From positions 2,418,001-2,482,000 of the forward strand of contig CALOCN010000014.1 of the NCBI GenBank assembly GCA_942491735.1: 64,000 nucleotides of DNA, given 5' to 3'. How positions within the stretch are numbered: position 1 is the first letter of the stretch; each line of letters opens with the position of its first letter. The stretch is from CALOCN01 sp942491735. Lineage in GTDB: Bacteria > Eisenbacteria > RBG-16-71-46 > JABDJR01. The translations under genes were made by a program, and so were the position numbers. The notes beneath the pieces were generated by a model, which saw nothing but the letters and a program-made list of their open reading frames with translations, searched no databases and was not told where the DNA came from. Of the stretch, positions 15,182 through 23,716 are shown piece by piece.

Positions 15182-16329
15182 GGTCGCTTTCCGTCGACCG
15201 ACCCGCCGGTTCGCCCGCGGCGCCACCGGGCCGGCCCGAGACCCAGGAGCCCCAGCAGCGAGGCCGCCGCGCCCAGGGCCAGGCCCAGCGGGGCTTCAAC
15301 GAGAATGCGCAGGAAGCCGGCGCCGTACCAGGCAAACCCCAGGGCCGTTGCGGCCAGGGCGAGAAGGCCGAGCATGGCCAGGGCGAGCGGTGCCGTCCCG
15401 CTGATCAGGGCCAGGACCGCCCCCAGGACCAGGGCACCTCCCCAGGCCGCGCGCGCGTCCGCATAGACGGCCAGGGGAAGTTCCAGGATGCGCGGCCCCA
15501 CCGCGCGCCATCCACCCGGAAGGGCGCGCAGGGCGTCGACTACACCGGAGACCAGGCTGGATCCGACCCAACGCCGTCGCTGGACCCAGGCATCACCCCA
15601 CGAGTCGGGTGCCCCGGAACGAACGGTGAGATGATCGAGATAACGCACCGGGACCCCGGCCTGCAGGAAGGTGAGCCCTTGCCCCCGGTCCTCGGCCAGC
15701 CCGTCCGAACGCCACGGACAACGGGCCAGCGCCTCGGATCCCAGGACCATCCCCGTCCCCCGCAGGAAAGCGGGAAACCCCAGTCGCGCACGACCCCGGT
15801 GGAACACCCGGTTCTCGAGACGCGAGGCGAATCCGTACAGCCCCGCCGTTCCCGCGCCCCGCTCCAGTTGCACCGCGGTCTGACCGGTTTCTTGCGCAGC
15901 GAGATGGATTCCGGCCAGGAACCCCGGATCGATCCGGCAGTCGGCGTCCAGCACCACCACCGCATCGCACGACGCGGTGCGCAGCCGCTCCAGTCCGGCG
16001 GCCAGCGCGGCCGGCTTTCCCGTGGCCGGGCCGGGCCGTTCCAACACATCCCAACCCGCATCGCGGGCCAACCGGGCCGTCGCGTCGCCGCAGGCATCGG
16101 CCACCACCAGGCAGTGCGCGGGGGGCTGCTTCTGCCCGGCCAGGTCCCGGATCAGACCGGGGAGAAGCGCCTCCTCGTTGTGCGCCGGAACCAGGACACC
16201 CAGACGCAACGGCGGCCGGGTCGGCTCCCCTCCCGCGGGAACCCGCGCCATCAGGCCGAGGAGGAGGGTGTAGAGAGCCCCCACCAGCCCGAGGAGGGTG
16301 AAGCTCCAGGCCAGGACATCGACAAGCAT
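15178..16329 (-). CDS. membrane-bound family 2 glycosyltransferase
   Basis: 383-residue enzyme with one N-terminal membrane helix (residues 2-24), a GT2 catalytic domain and a C-terminal block of about three helices (residues 300-365). Motifs: LGVLVPAHNEEALLPGL at about 48-65, VVLDADCRIDPG (DXD) near 130, EDRGQG near 220 and the processive-type WVQRRRW near 255. This is the layout of enzymes acting on lipid-linked or membrane-bound glycans. The ATG at 16329 lies directly after the polymerase gene; a longer open frame upstream runs inside that gene and is not real. Start coupled to the downstream GT4 (ATGA). Confidence 0.88.
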   Translation of the reverse strand: MLVDVLAWSFTLLGLVGALYTLLLGLMARVPAGGEPTRPPLRLGVLVPAHNEEALLPGLIRDLAGQKQPPAHCLVVADACGDATARLARDAGWDVLERPGPATGKPAALAAGLERLRTASCDAVVVLDADCRIDPGFLAGIHLAAQETGQTAVQLERGAGTAGLYGFASRLENRVFHRGRARLGFPAFLRGTGMVLGSEALARCPWRSDGLAEDRGQGLTFLQAGVPVRYLDHLTVRSGAPDSWGDAWVQRRRWVGSSLVSGVVDALRALPGGWRAVGPRILELPLAVYADARAAWGGALVLGAVLALISGTAPLALAMLGLLALAATALGFAWYGAGFLRILVEAPLGLALGAAASLLGLLGLGPARWRRGRTGGSVDGKRP

Positions 16330-16331
16330 GC

Positions 16332-17810
16332 TCAGGCTTCGCTCCCGCTCCCGCTCCCGGTTCCGGGCGACGGCATGGGCAGCGAGCGGTGGATACGGTA
16401 CACGGCGAGACCGATCGCGGCGTACTCGTACCACGTGGTGCGGAACAGACTGTGACCGAACACCCCGGCGATGAGGAGCACCATGATCCCGCTCCACAGA
16501 CCATTGAGCAGCACCGACTCGAGATCCCAATCCGGGCCACGCGCCCGGATTTCCCCGGCCGCGGTGCGGTTGATCCGGATCATGGAGAAGAGAAAGAACG
16601 CGAACGCGACCGCACCCACGAGTCCGATCTCGGCCGGTACCTGCACATAGAGACTATGGGCCTCCGTCCAGCTCCGGGTAAACCCGGTGGAGTACGTGTA
16701 GGCGTGGGCCACTCCGAAGCAACCCGCACCCACCCCGAAGAACGGACGGTCCGACAGCATGTGCGCACCGGCGACCCAGGCATCGAAACGCCCTTCGGTC
16801 GACCCGTCGAAGCTCCCGCTGGCCGCATCGGCGATGGTGGTGTACCGCTCCCGATACTGTTCCGGCATGGATACGAAAACGACCGGCGCGATGGCAATGG
16901 CAATGAGGATCCACGCCGTCCGGTGGCGGGACTGCCAGATCAGGTGGCCGACTCCGGCCATGAGGGCCAGGAACGAAGCCCGGGAACCGGTGAGGAGGAT
17001 GATGTAGATGGAGGCCACGACCCAGACCAGGAGGAAGAACCGGATCCAGGTACTGCGACTGACCCGGATGAGCCCGAACAGGACCGGGAGCAGCGCGGCC
17101 GTGGTGGTGCCCAGCGCGTTGGGATTGTCCGAGGCACTGGTGCGCCCGATGATGCGATCGATTCCCTGGGCATACAGGTAGGTGCCGGTATGAAAGTCGT
17201 AGAGCGCGGTGAAGCCGATGTAGGCGAGCAGGACGAGGTAGAGAACGAGAAACACCCGCAACCGGGACCGGCTGTCCACGAGATGCACGATCATGAGATA
17301 GAGCGCCACGATCTTGAGCATGTCCACGACCCGGTCCGCGGACCCGGTGACCCAGTAGGACCCGGGCACCGAGAGCACCATGGCGATGACGATGGCGAAG
17401 AGTCCGAGGGTCTGCCGGGACCCATCGACGACCAGGGATCCCTTCTCGCGGAAGATCCCGAAGGCCATGATGGCCAGGGTAAAGGCACCCACCAGCCGCT
17501 CGACCCGGAAGGCGTCGAGGGCCGGCCACTGTTCTCCCGGCCGCACGATGAAGATGACGAGGTAGATGAGGAATCCGAAGTAGGGATTGGCCAGGATGAG
17601 CAGGCCCACGGTGAGGGCGATCAGGGCGCCGATGATCATGAGCGGGTTCACGTAGACAAAGCCCAACCCGGCCGCCGCCGCCACCACCACCGCGGTGAGG
17701 ACGAACAGGAACGACTGCGCCCACTTCATGGCGGTGTGAACACCGGGGGAGCTCGCGAAGGGATCGTGCTCGACCAGTTGCGGATTGGGGCGACGTTCAG
17801 GCTTGGACAT
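16332..17810 (-). CDS. O-antigen ligase / Wzy-type polymerase family membrane protein
   Basis: 492-residue protein with about ten to twelve hydrophobic segments from residue 30 on. The Wzy_C/O-antigen-ligase hallmarks are present: a stretch of helices ending in ILLTGSRASFLALMAG (about 270-285), then a large periplasmic loop with GRFDAWVAGAHMLSDRPFFG and the catalytic-type EAHSLYVQVPAEIGLVGA. In an EPS operon with Wza and Wzz it most likely polymerises repeat units; ligation to a lipid core is the alternative. The start ATG at 17810 has GGAG 6 bases upstream and overlaps the preceding GT2 gene by 14 bases. The serine-glycine rich tail (GTGSGSGSEA) is unusual. Confidence 0.87.
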   Translation of the reverse strand: MSKPERRPNPQLVEHDPFASSPGVHTAMKWAQSFLFVLTAVVVAAAAGLGFVYVNPLMIIGALIALTVGLLILANPYFGFLIYLVIFIVRPGEQWPALDAFRVERLVGAFTLAIMAFGIFREKGSLVVDGSRQTLGLFAIVIAMVLSVPGSYWVTGSADRVVDMLKIVALYLMIVHLVDSRSRLRVFLVLYLVLLAYIGFTALYDFHTGTYLYAQGIDRIIGRTSASDNPNALGTTTAALLPVLFGLIRVSRSTWIRFFLLVWVVASIYIILLTGSRASFLALMAGVGHLIWQSRHRTAWILIAIAIAPVVFVSMPEQYRERYTTIADAASGSFDGSTEGRFDAWVAGAHMLSDRPFFGVGAGCFGVAHAYTYSTGFTRSWTEAHSLYVQVPAEIGLVGAVAFAFFLFSMIRINRTAAGEIRARGPDWDLESVLLNGLWSGIMVLLIAGVFGHSLFRTTWYEYAAIGLAVYRIHRSLPMPSPGTGSGSGSEA

Positions 17811-18885
17811 GCTGCTCCTTGCCATGGGGAGCCGCCGGCCGCGTCATGGGGGACCGGAATCGCCGGGCATCGAACAGGCCGCGCCAGAATCCGAGAAGCA
17901 GTCCGGCATGGATCATGACCAGACAGACCGCGGTCCGAGCGGGTCGGCGCGGCGCGCGGCGGATTCCCTCGATCAGGACGATCAGGAGATAGACCGTGGC
18001 CAGGGCTCCCAACAGGACCGTGCCCTGCACCCCCATCAACAGGGGCAGGACGAGGGCGCCCACCCCCGCCACGCTCAGGCCGATAAGGCTCAGGGGCGCG
18101 GTGGATGGATGCCGGGCCATGAGTCGCGCTCGGCCACGCCCGTAACGGAACATCTGCCGCAGGAGCGCACCCGGTCCCGAACGGGCGCGATAGGCCACCG
18201 CGGCGCCCGGTTCCAGCCAGGCGGAAAAACCGGCCTCGTGGACACGGTGATTGAACTCGACATCCTCACAGGCGTCGAAGCGTTCGTCGTACCCACCCAG
18301 GGTTTCCAGGACCTCCCGGGTGTACGCGGCTCCGGCGGAGCGCGGATCCACCGGCCCGGCCTTGCCCCCGTAGATTTCCGATCCCGGCTTGTGACCCAAC
18401 CGGGAACCCCGCGCCGCGACCACCGCCCCGGACCAACCCTCCTCGCCCAGCGCGGTCAGGGGTTGGGGACGACAGACGCAGTCCACCCGGTTGCCGGTGA
18501 AGGTCTCGACGAGCTGGACCAGGATGCGGTCATGGGGCAACCGACAGTGTCCATCGAGGAACATCACGTACGCTCCGCGGGCCGCACGCGCCCCCACGTT
18601 GCGACCGGGACCGCTTCGCCGGCCCGGATTGGCCAGGAGTCGCAACGAGGGCCAGTGCCCGGCCCGTTCGGCGACCAGGTCACGCGTTCCATCGGTGGAT
18701 CCCCCATCGGCGACAAGTACCTCGTATCCGCCCGGGGGCGGGTCCTGCGCACGCAGCTGGTCCAGGAGCACTCCCAGATCCCGCCCCTCGTTGAGCACGG
18801 GAAGGACCACGGTGAGAACCGGCGCGACGTCGTCGGCCGCGCGCGGACTAGTCGTCCCCGGACCCTCGGTGGTACCCGTAGTCAT
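17797..18885 (-). CDS. family 2 glycosyltransferase with C-terminal membrane helices (ExoA-like)
   Basis: 362-residue GT2. Motifs: LTVVLPVLNEGRDLGVLL (about 24-41), VADGGSTDGTRD near 58, FLDGHCRLPHD near 108 where the usual DXD is D-G-H, and ACEDVEFNHRVHEAGF near 215. Two or three hydrophobic segments lie at about 265-325. The layout resembles succinoglycan-type ExoA transferases that build lipid-linked repeats at the inner membrane. The ATG overlaps the 3' end of the upstream kinase-like gene by 38 bases. The D-G-H in place of D-X-D occurs in part of this subfamily and need not mean loss of activity. Confidence 0.86.
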   Translation of the reverse strand: MTTGTTEGPGTTSPRAADDVAPVLTVVLPVLNEGRDLGVLLDQLRAQDPPPGGYEVLVADGGSTDGTRDLVAERAGHWPSLRLLANPGRRSGPGRNVGARAARGAYVMFLDGHCRLPHDRILVQLVETFTGNRVDCVCRPQPLTALGEEGWSGAVVAARGSRLGHKPGSEIYGGKAGPVDPRSAGAAYTREVLETLGGYDERFDACEDVEFNHRVHEAGFSAWLEPGAAVAYRARSGPGALLRQMFRYGRGRARLMARHPSTAPLSLIGLSVAGVGALVLPLLMGVQGTVLLGALATVYLLIVLIEGIRRAPRRPARTAVCLVMIHAGLLLGFWRGLFDARRFRSPMTRPAAPHGKEQHVQA

Positions 18886-19543
18886 AGTAGTAGCGGGGGT
18901 GATAGTAGTCGGGCGCGGCCTCGCGGGCGTTCCCCACCACCAGGCCCAGGATGTTCCCGCCCATCCCGAGACACAACTCGCGCGCCTTCTCCAGATGCGG
19001 TTTGGTCGTCTTCCCCGCCATGACCACGAGCAGGACTCCGTCCGCGAGCGGAATGAGCCCGGCCGCGTCGGCCACCGGAACCAGGGGGGGCGTATCGAGC
19101 AGGATGAGATCGTACCGGCTGCGCAGGAGATCGAGCGTGGGGCCGGTCCGCGCGGAATCCAGGATGAGCCCGGGAGCTTCCCGGTTCTTCCCGGCCAGGA
19201 TGAGATCGAGGTTGGGAAGCGATGTCTTGACGATCGCCTCCTCCAGATCGCACGCTCCGCGCAGGAGCTCGGCGAGGCCGACGTGGGGTTTGAGCCCGAA
19301 CATGTTGTGCATCTGCGGACGGCGAAAGTCGAGGTCCACCGCCAGCACCCGGCGATCCGGCATCAGGGCCGAGGTGGCAGCGAGGTACGACGTCGTGGTC
19401 GTCTTGCCCTCGCTCCCCACCGCGCTGGTGAGCAGGATCACCTGCAGCTTGTCGCGGCGACAGATACGCCACAAGCGGGACTGCAGCTTGCGGATCTCGG
19501 TGGCCAAGGGCCAGTCCTGGTGGACCGCTTCCAGTACGTTCAT
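18848..19543 (-). CDS. CpsD/CapB-type tyrosine-kinase-like ATPase (EPS export regulator)
   Basis: 231-residue P-loop ATPase of the bacterial tyrosine-kinase family. Walker A SAVGSEGKT is at residues 40-48, Walker A' VLAVDLDFRRP at about 66-76 and Walker B LILLDTPP at about 146-153. The C-terminus is a tyrosine cluster (YYHPRYYYDYGYH), the usual autophosphorylation site. It is a stand-alone cytoplasmic protein, as in Firmicutes, rather than fused to the Wzz part as in proteobacterial Wzc. It would act with the adjacent Wzz-like protein to control chain length and export. The ATG overlaps the wzz stop (ATGA). Confidence 0.9.
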   Translation of the reverse strand: MNVLEAVHQDWPLATEIRKLQSRLWRICRRDKLQVILLTSAVGSEGKTTTTSYLAATSALMPDRRVLAVDLDFRRPQMHNMFGLKPHVGLAELLRGACDLEEAIVKTSLPNLDLILAGKNREAPGLILDSARTGPTLDLLRSRYDLILLDTPPLVPVADAAGLIPLADGVLLVVMAGKTTKPHLEKARELCLGMGGNILGLVVGNAREAAPDYYHPRYYYDYGYHRGSGDD

Positions 19544-21201
19544 CGGAACAGCCCCTCTTCCGGCTCCACCGCGGTCACCGTGTCCGACTTGGCGCCCAGG
19601 TTGGGAAAGACGGTGGCCCGTGCCACGAAGAACCCCGCCGTGACCAGGACCACCCCGATCAGGGTGACCGGGATCCAGTAGCGCCTGAAACCCATCGGCT
19701 TGGGAACCGCGTGATCCAGCAACGGGATGGTGCCCAGGACCGGTTCCGGCGCCACGCGCTGGAAGTCGGGAAGCGCGCGGAGGGTCGGGTCGAGCAACTC
19801 GCTGAGAAACGCGAAACCGACCCCGATCAGCGGCCCCATGAGCAGGGCCAGGACGAGGATCTTGTTCTCGTCGGGGTAGCTGGGTCCCAGCGGGATCTGC
19901 GCCGGCTCGATACGATCGATCTGCATCCCGAGATTGGTGGTCTCGATGGCCTGGGAAAGATCACTGGCCAGCATCTGGTTCTTGAACGACTGCAGCAGCT
20001 CCCGGTTGCGATTCACTTCGTCCTGCAACCGGTCCAGTTCCAGGGCATCCGTCGGCCGGGCGGACACGTTGCGTTTGGAACTGGCGATCTGGGTGTTCAG
20101 GCTGCGGGCTTCTTCCCGCTGCAGGTCGGTGTCGATGGTGGCAAAGACGAAGGTGGCCATGGTCTGCCGCGCGTCCGCGCCGGCCGAGGGATAGTAGAGC
20201 GCGGCCTGACGCTCCAGCTCGTCGTAGAGTTCCGTGCGCTTGGTGGAGAGGGTGGTCCGCGAGGTGCGAATGGCCTCGGCGTTGCCCGAGCCCAGCTCAT
20301 CCTCGGTAACCCGGCTCAGCGCATCGGCCACCTCGCCGGCCAGTTCCGCCACCTGGGGATCGCTCCGCAGCAACGAGGCATCGGCGATGAGCCCCATGCT
20401 CGATACTTCCCGGGCGAACGAGTTCACCCGGGCCCCGGCGGTCTCCGCGTCGTCGGCCAGTCGCTTCTGCAGGCTCTCGGCCGCGATCAGGTTCTCCTCG
20501 CGCACCAGCCGGGTGGTCAGCTCGGTGGCGATGACGGAGCCCTGGTAGCGCTTCAACGCGTCCTCGGAGGCGCGCAGCTGCTCCTCGTAGACCCGGAGCT
20601 GGTCCTCGCCGAACTTGCGCGCCTGGCGCAGACGTTCGAGTTCCTTCTGCATGGTCATGTCGATGTAGAGTTCGGCCACCCAGTGGGCCAGGAGCTGGGC
20701 CGTCTTGGGGTCATAGTCCCGCACCACGAAACGATAGAGACCCGGGCCGGCGGTCTGGACATCGATCCGGGCCTGGATCCCCCCCACCAGCATGCGCAAG
20801 GCGATTTCCTGGGGGGAGAGGCCGGAGCCCGGTTCCACCTGGTTGCGCGCGGCGGCCAGGATGGCCGGATCCTCGTGCATCCGCAGGACCTTGACCAGCC
20901 GCTCGACAAAGGGACGGCTCTTCACATAGCTGACGATCTGCGCGGCCCGGTCCCGTTCCGCCCGGAATCCCCCGCCCCCTCCACGGACCCCGCTCACGAT
21001 CGCTTCCAGCTCGCGCGAGAGGGGTTGGCGATCCTGGACAAACAACGTGGCCGAGGACTCGTACTCCCTGGGGATGAAGCTCAACGCCACCAGGGCGGAG
21101 CAGGTGGTGGCCACCGTGCACAGGACCAGAAGCCACTTGCGGCGCCACACCACGCGCCAGTAGTGGCGCAGGTCGATGCTGCGATCGAGTGTTTCCGCCA
21201 T
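19540..21201 (-). CDS. Wzz/GumC-family chain-length determinant (co-polymerase)
   Basis: 553-residue inner-membrane protein. Helix 1 lies at about 22-43 (WLLVLCTVATTCSALVALSF), then a periplasmic domain with long coiled coils (about 190-420). A GNVR-like stretch (IEPAQIPLGPSYPDENK) leads into a second helix (ILVLALLMGPLIGVGFAFL, about 445-463). Unusually, a third helix follows at about 508-528, with a short tail. It shapes polymer length together with the neighbouring tyrosine-kinase-like ATPase. The kinase domain is a separate downstream gene (ATGA overlap). Start ATG at 21201 lies two bases after the wza-like stop. Confidence 0.9.
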   Translation of the reverse strand: MAETLDRSIDLRHYWRVVWRRKWLLVLCTVATTCSALVALSFIPREYESSATLFVQDRQPLSRELEAIVSGVRGGGGGFRAERDRAAQIVSYVKSRPFVERLVKVLRMHEDPAILAAARNQVEPGSGLSPQEIALRMLVGGIQARIDVQTAGPGLYRFVVRDYDPKTAQLLAHWVAELYIDMTMQKELERLRQARKFGEDQLRVYEEQLRASEDALKRYQGSVIATELTTRLVREENLIAAESLQKRLADDAETAGARVNSFAREVSSMGLIADASLLRSDPQVAELAGEVADALSRVTEDELGSGNAEAIRTSRTTLSTKRTELYDELERQAALYYPSAGADARQTMATFVFATIDTDLQREEARSLNTQIASSKRNVSARPTDALELDRLQDEVNRNRELLQSFKNQMLASDLSQAIETTNLGMQIDRIEPAQIPLGPSYPDENKILVLALLMGPLIGVGFAFLSELLDPTLRALPDFQRVAPEPVLGTIPLLDHAVPKPMGFRRYWIPVTLIGVVLVTAGFFVARATVFPNLGAKSDTVTAVEPEEGLFR

Positions 21202-21203
21202 GG

Positions 21204-22166
21204 TCAGTTTTCGTCCCCGAGATTACGGGTGAGCAGGACGAGGCTCGTGATCGCGGTCAACAGCGGTACGACCTGGAGCACAACCCGGAAGAAGGACTCT
21301 CCCGTCGTTTCGCGGGTGGGAATGGTGATGGTGTCCCCGGGTCGAACCCCGACGTTGTCCATGGGGACCCCTTCATAGAGATAACCCTGGAGATCCAGGT
21401 GATAGACGAGGACGCCGTTCTGCGAGGGACGGGTGAGACGCACCTCGGAGAGATCCGCATTCCCGACCGCGCCGCCGGAAACGGTGAGGGCCCGCAGGAC
21501 CGACTCCACTCCACGCGCCGGATAGATTCCCGGGCTGGCCACCGCCCCCAGGACCTGGATCTGCTCTCCCCCGGGCAGGAAGTTCGCGCTCAGGGCCGGC
21601 ACCACCACGTTGTCGCCGGGTTGCAGCACGGGAAGCGAACCGATGCTCGTCCCCTCGACCCCCCCGCTGAGATCCACGGTCACCGTGGTGGGGCCCTGGG
21701 AATCCGAACTGCGACGCACCACCTGAACCCGGGACATGTCCGCGCCCGGAGTCTCGCCCCCGGCGGCCAGGATGGCGTCCCACAGGGTGGGAGGGTCACG
21801 AAAGACATGACGCCCGGCCGCCCGGACCTCGCCCACCACGTTCACGTAGAGGCTGGCGAACTCGGTGACGGTGACGAGAACCTGGGAGATTCCCGGGTCG
21901 AGAATGGAGTAGCGACGCTCCAATTCACGACCGAGGCCGTCCGGAGTGAGGTCCCTGGCCTGGACGCTGCCCAGCAGGGGCAGGGTGACGTTACCGTCGG
22001 TATCCACGATATACACGCCACTGAGGTCCGGCCGCTGCCAGACCTGGATCTGAACCTGGTCGTCGATACCCAGCCGATAGGCCGAGTCCTGCGCGGAGCT
22101 CGAGCCGGGCAGACCCAGCCCGGTCAGGAGCATGGCCGCCGCGACCCAAAGGATACAACGTCGCAT
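21204..22166 (-). CDS. wza: Wza-like polysaccharide export protein
   Basis: 320-residue outer-membrane export channel protein. Residues 1-29 form a Sec signal (MRRCILWVAAAMLLTGL ... SSSAQ) without a proper lipobox at the cleavage site. The poly_export domain starts at YRLGIDDQVQIQVWQRPDLSG (two halves, about 32-110). At least two SLBB-like beta-grasp units follow (about 115-190 and 205-285). A hydrophobic segment near the C-terminus (LQVVPLLTAITSLVLL, about 298-313) is unusual for Wza and may replace the amphipathic barrel helix. The ATG shares a base with the stop of glgA (TGATG); AGGGAAGG is the ribosome-binding site. Confidence 0.88.
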   Translation of the reverse strand: MRRCILWVAAAMLLTGLGLPGSSSAQDSAYRLGIDDQVQIQVWQRPDLSGVYIVDTDGNVTLPLLGSVQARDLTPDGLGRELERRYSILDPGISQVLVTVTEFASLYVNVVGEVRAAGRHVFRDPPTLWDAILAAGGETPGADMSRVQVVRRSSDSQGPTTVTVDLSGGVEGTSIGSLPVLQPGDNVVVPALSANFLPGGEQIQVLGAVASPGIYPARGVESVLRALTVSGGAVGNADLSEVRLTRPSQNGVLVYHLDLQGYLYEGVPMDNVGVRPGDTITIPTRETTGESFFRVVLQVVPLLTAITSLVLLTRNLGDEN

Positions 22167-23716
22167 CACGCCTTCCCTCTTGTGGTCACGCCGGTCCGCG
22201 CAGACCGGCTCGATCCGGTCTCCGGCGACTCTGTAGGCGGGGGGAGAACACCTTGGTAGACGTCCAGGTAGGCCTCGACCGAGCGGACCCACGACACATC
22301 CGTTTCCATCCCCCGCCGCATGATCTTCGCCCATCGCGAGCGATCTTCATAGAGGCGGACCGCGTTCGTCATTGCCCGCACCAGGGCACCCCCCTCGTAA
22401 CTCGTGAACACAAAACCAGTTCCCTCATCCGAACCCGGCTCGACCGGGATCACGGTGTCGGCCAGTCCACCGGTGGAACGGACCACCGGCACGGTCCCAT
22501 AGCGCTGCGCCACCAGCTGCGTCAGCCCGCAGGGCTCGAATCGGGACGGCACAAGCAAGATATCGGCACCTCCCTGGATCAAATGAGCCAATGGCTCGTC
22601 GTATCCCCGCTCGTAGAAGACGCTTGTGGGGTTCGACGCCGCCCAGTCCCGGAAGAAACCCTCGTAGCGGGTCTCCCCCGAACCCAACACCACCCAGGCG
22701 GCCCCCATCCGATCCAACATGGCCACGCTCATCTGGAGCAGGTCGATTCCCTTCTGCTCCACCAGGCGTGAAATCAAACCGACGACCGGCCGCCCCGCCA
22801 CCAGGTCCAGGCCGGTTCTCCGGGCCAGGGCCAGCCGGTTTTGCCGCTTGCCCTCGATCGCGGTGAGCACTCCATAGTTACGCTCCAGAAGCGGATCCTG
22901 TTCCGGATCCCAGACCCGGGTGTCCACCCCGTTGAGGATGCCCCGGATCCCCCCCCGTTCCCGAAGCACCCCGGAAAGTCCCTCCCCCCCCGGCTCTTCC
23001 AGGATTTCGCCCGCGTAGGTAGGGCTGACCGTGGTCACCGCCGAGGCGTCGGTGAGGCCCGCCTTGAGCCAATTCAGCTTTCCGTAGAACTCGAGAGCTC
23101 CCCCCGGGGAACTCGCCTCTCCCTCGGGAATCCCCGTCAAACCGAGCAGGCCCGGATCCACGATCCCCTGATACCGGAGGTTGTGCACGGTGAGGAGGGT
23201 GGGGGTTCCGGCAAGAAACGGGGCCAACGCCGGGTTCCGGGCCAGGAGAACGGCGACCGGAGCCGCCGCATGGTCGTGCAGATGAAGCACATCCGGTTTC
23301 AGGTCCACCCGCTCCAGCAGCGCCAGAACACCACGGGCAAACGCGACCGTGCGTTCCGCTTCGTCGGCAAAACCCTGACCGGTGTCCGGGGCCCCGTAGA
23401 TTCCCCCGCGATCCCGAAAGGCCGGATCCCCGAGCAGGAGGATGCGAACACCGGGAGGCCCGCCGATCAGACGGGACACCCACTGCCGACGATCCGCTCC
23501 CCCGAGGGGCAACCGGAACCCGGCGTGCGGGAGGCGTTCGACCTGGGCATCGCGGAGATCCTCTCCGTAGTCGGGGAGGACGACGGTGACATCCTGGCCG
23601 CGCACGGCGAGGGCGGCGGCCAACCCGGCCACGGCATCGGCGAGTCCCCCGACCTTGGCCCAGGGAGCCAGTTCGGGGGTGACATGGACGATGCGCAACC
23701 GTCGTTCCCGTTTCAC
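22166..23716 (-). CDS. glgA: glycogen/starch synthase (GT5)
   Basis: 516-residue GT-B enzyme that extends alpha-1,4-glucan from ADP- (or UDP-) glucose. The hallmark HVTPELAPWAKVGGLADAV lies at the N-terminus, with the substrate-binding Lys in K-V-G-G-L. TVHNLRYQG is near residue 180, TTVSPTYAGEI near 235, GLISRLVEQKGIDLL near 325 and the C-terminal PSRFEPCGLTQ near 405. The GTG start (VKRERRLRIVHV) overlaps the galT stop (GTGA). An open frame runs much further upstream but only as a shadow of galT. Its place between galT and wza in an EPS operon is odd; no glgC or glgB is in the window. Confidence 0.92.
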   Translation of the reverse strand: MKRERRLRIVHVTPELAPWAKVGGLADAVAGLAAALAVRGQDVTVVLPDYGEDLRDAQVERLPHAGFRLPLGGADRRQWVSRLIGGPPGVRILLLGDPAFRDRGGIYGAPDTGQGFADEAERTVAFARGVLALLERVDLKPDVLHLHDHAAAPVAVLLARNPALAPFLAGTPTLLTVHNLRYQGIVDPGLLGLTGIPEGEASSPGGALEFYGKLNWLKAGLTDASAVTTVSPTYAGEILEEPGGEGLSGVLRERGGIRGILNGVDTRVWDPEQDPLLERNYGVLTAIEGKRQNRLALARRTGLDLVAGRPVVGLISRLVEQKGIDLLQMSVAMLDRMGAAWVVLGSGETRYEGFFRDWAASNPTSVFYERGYDEPLAHLIQGGADILLVPSRFEPCGLTQLVAQRYGTVPVVRSTGGLADTVIPVEPGSDEGTGFVFTSYEGGALVRAMTNAVRLYEDRSRWAKIMRRGMETDVSWVRSVEAYLDVYQGVLPPPTESPETGSSRSARTGVTTRGKA

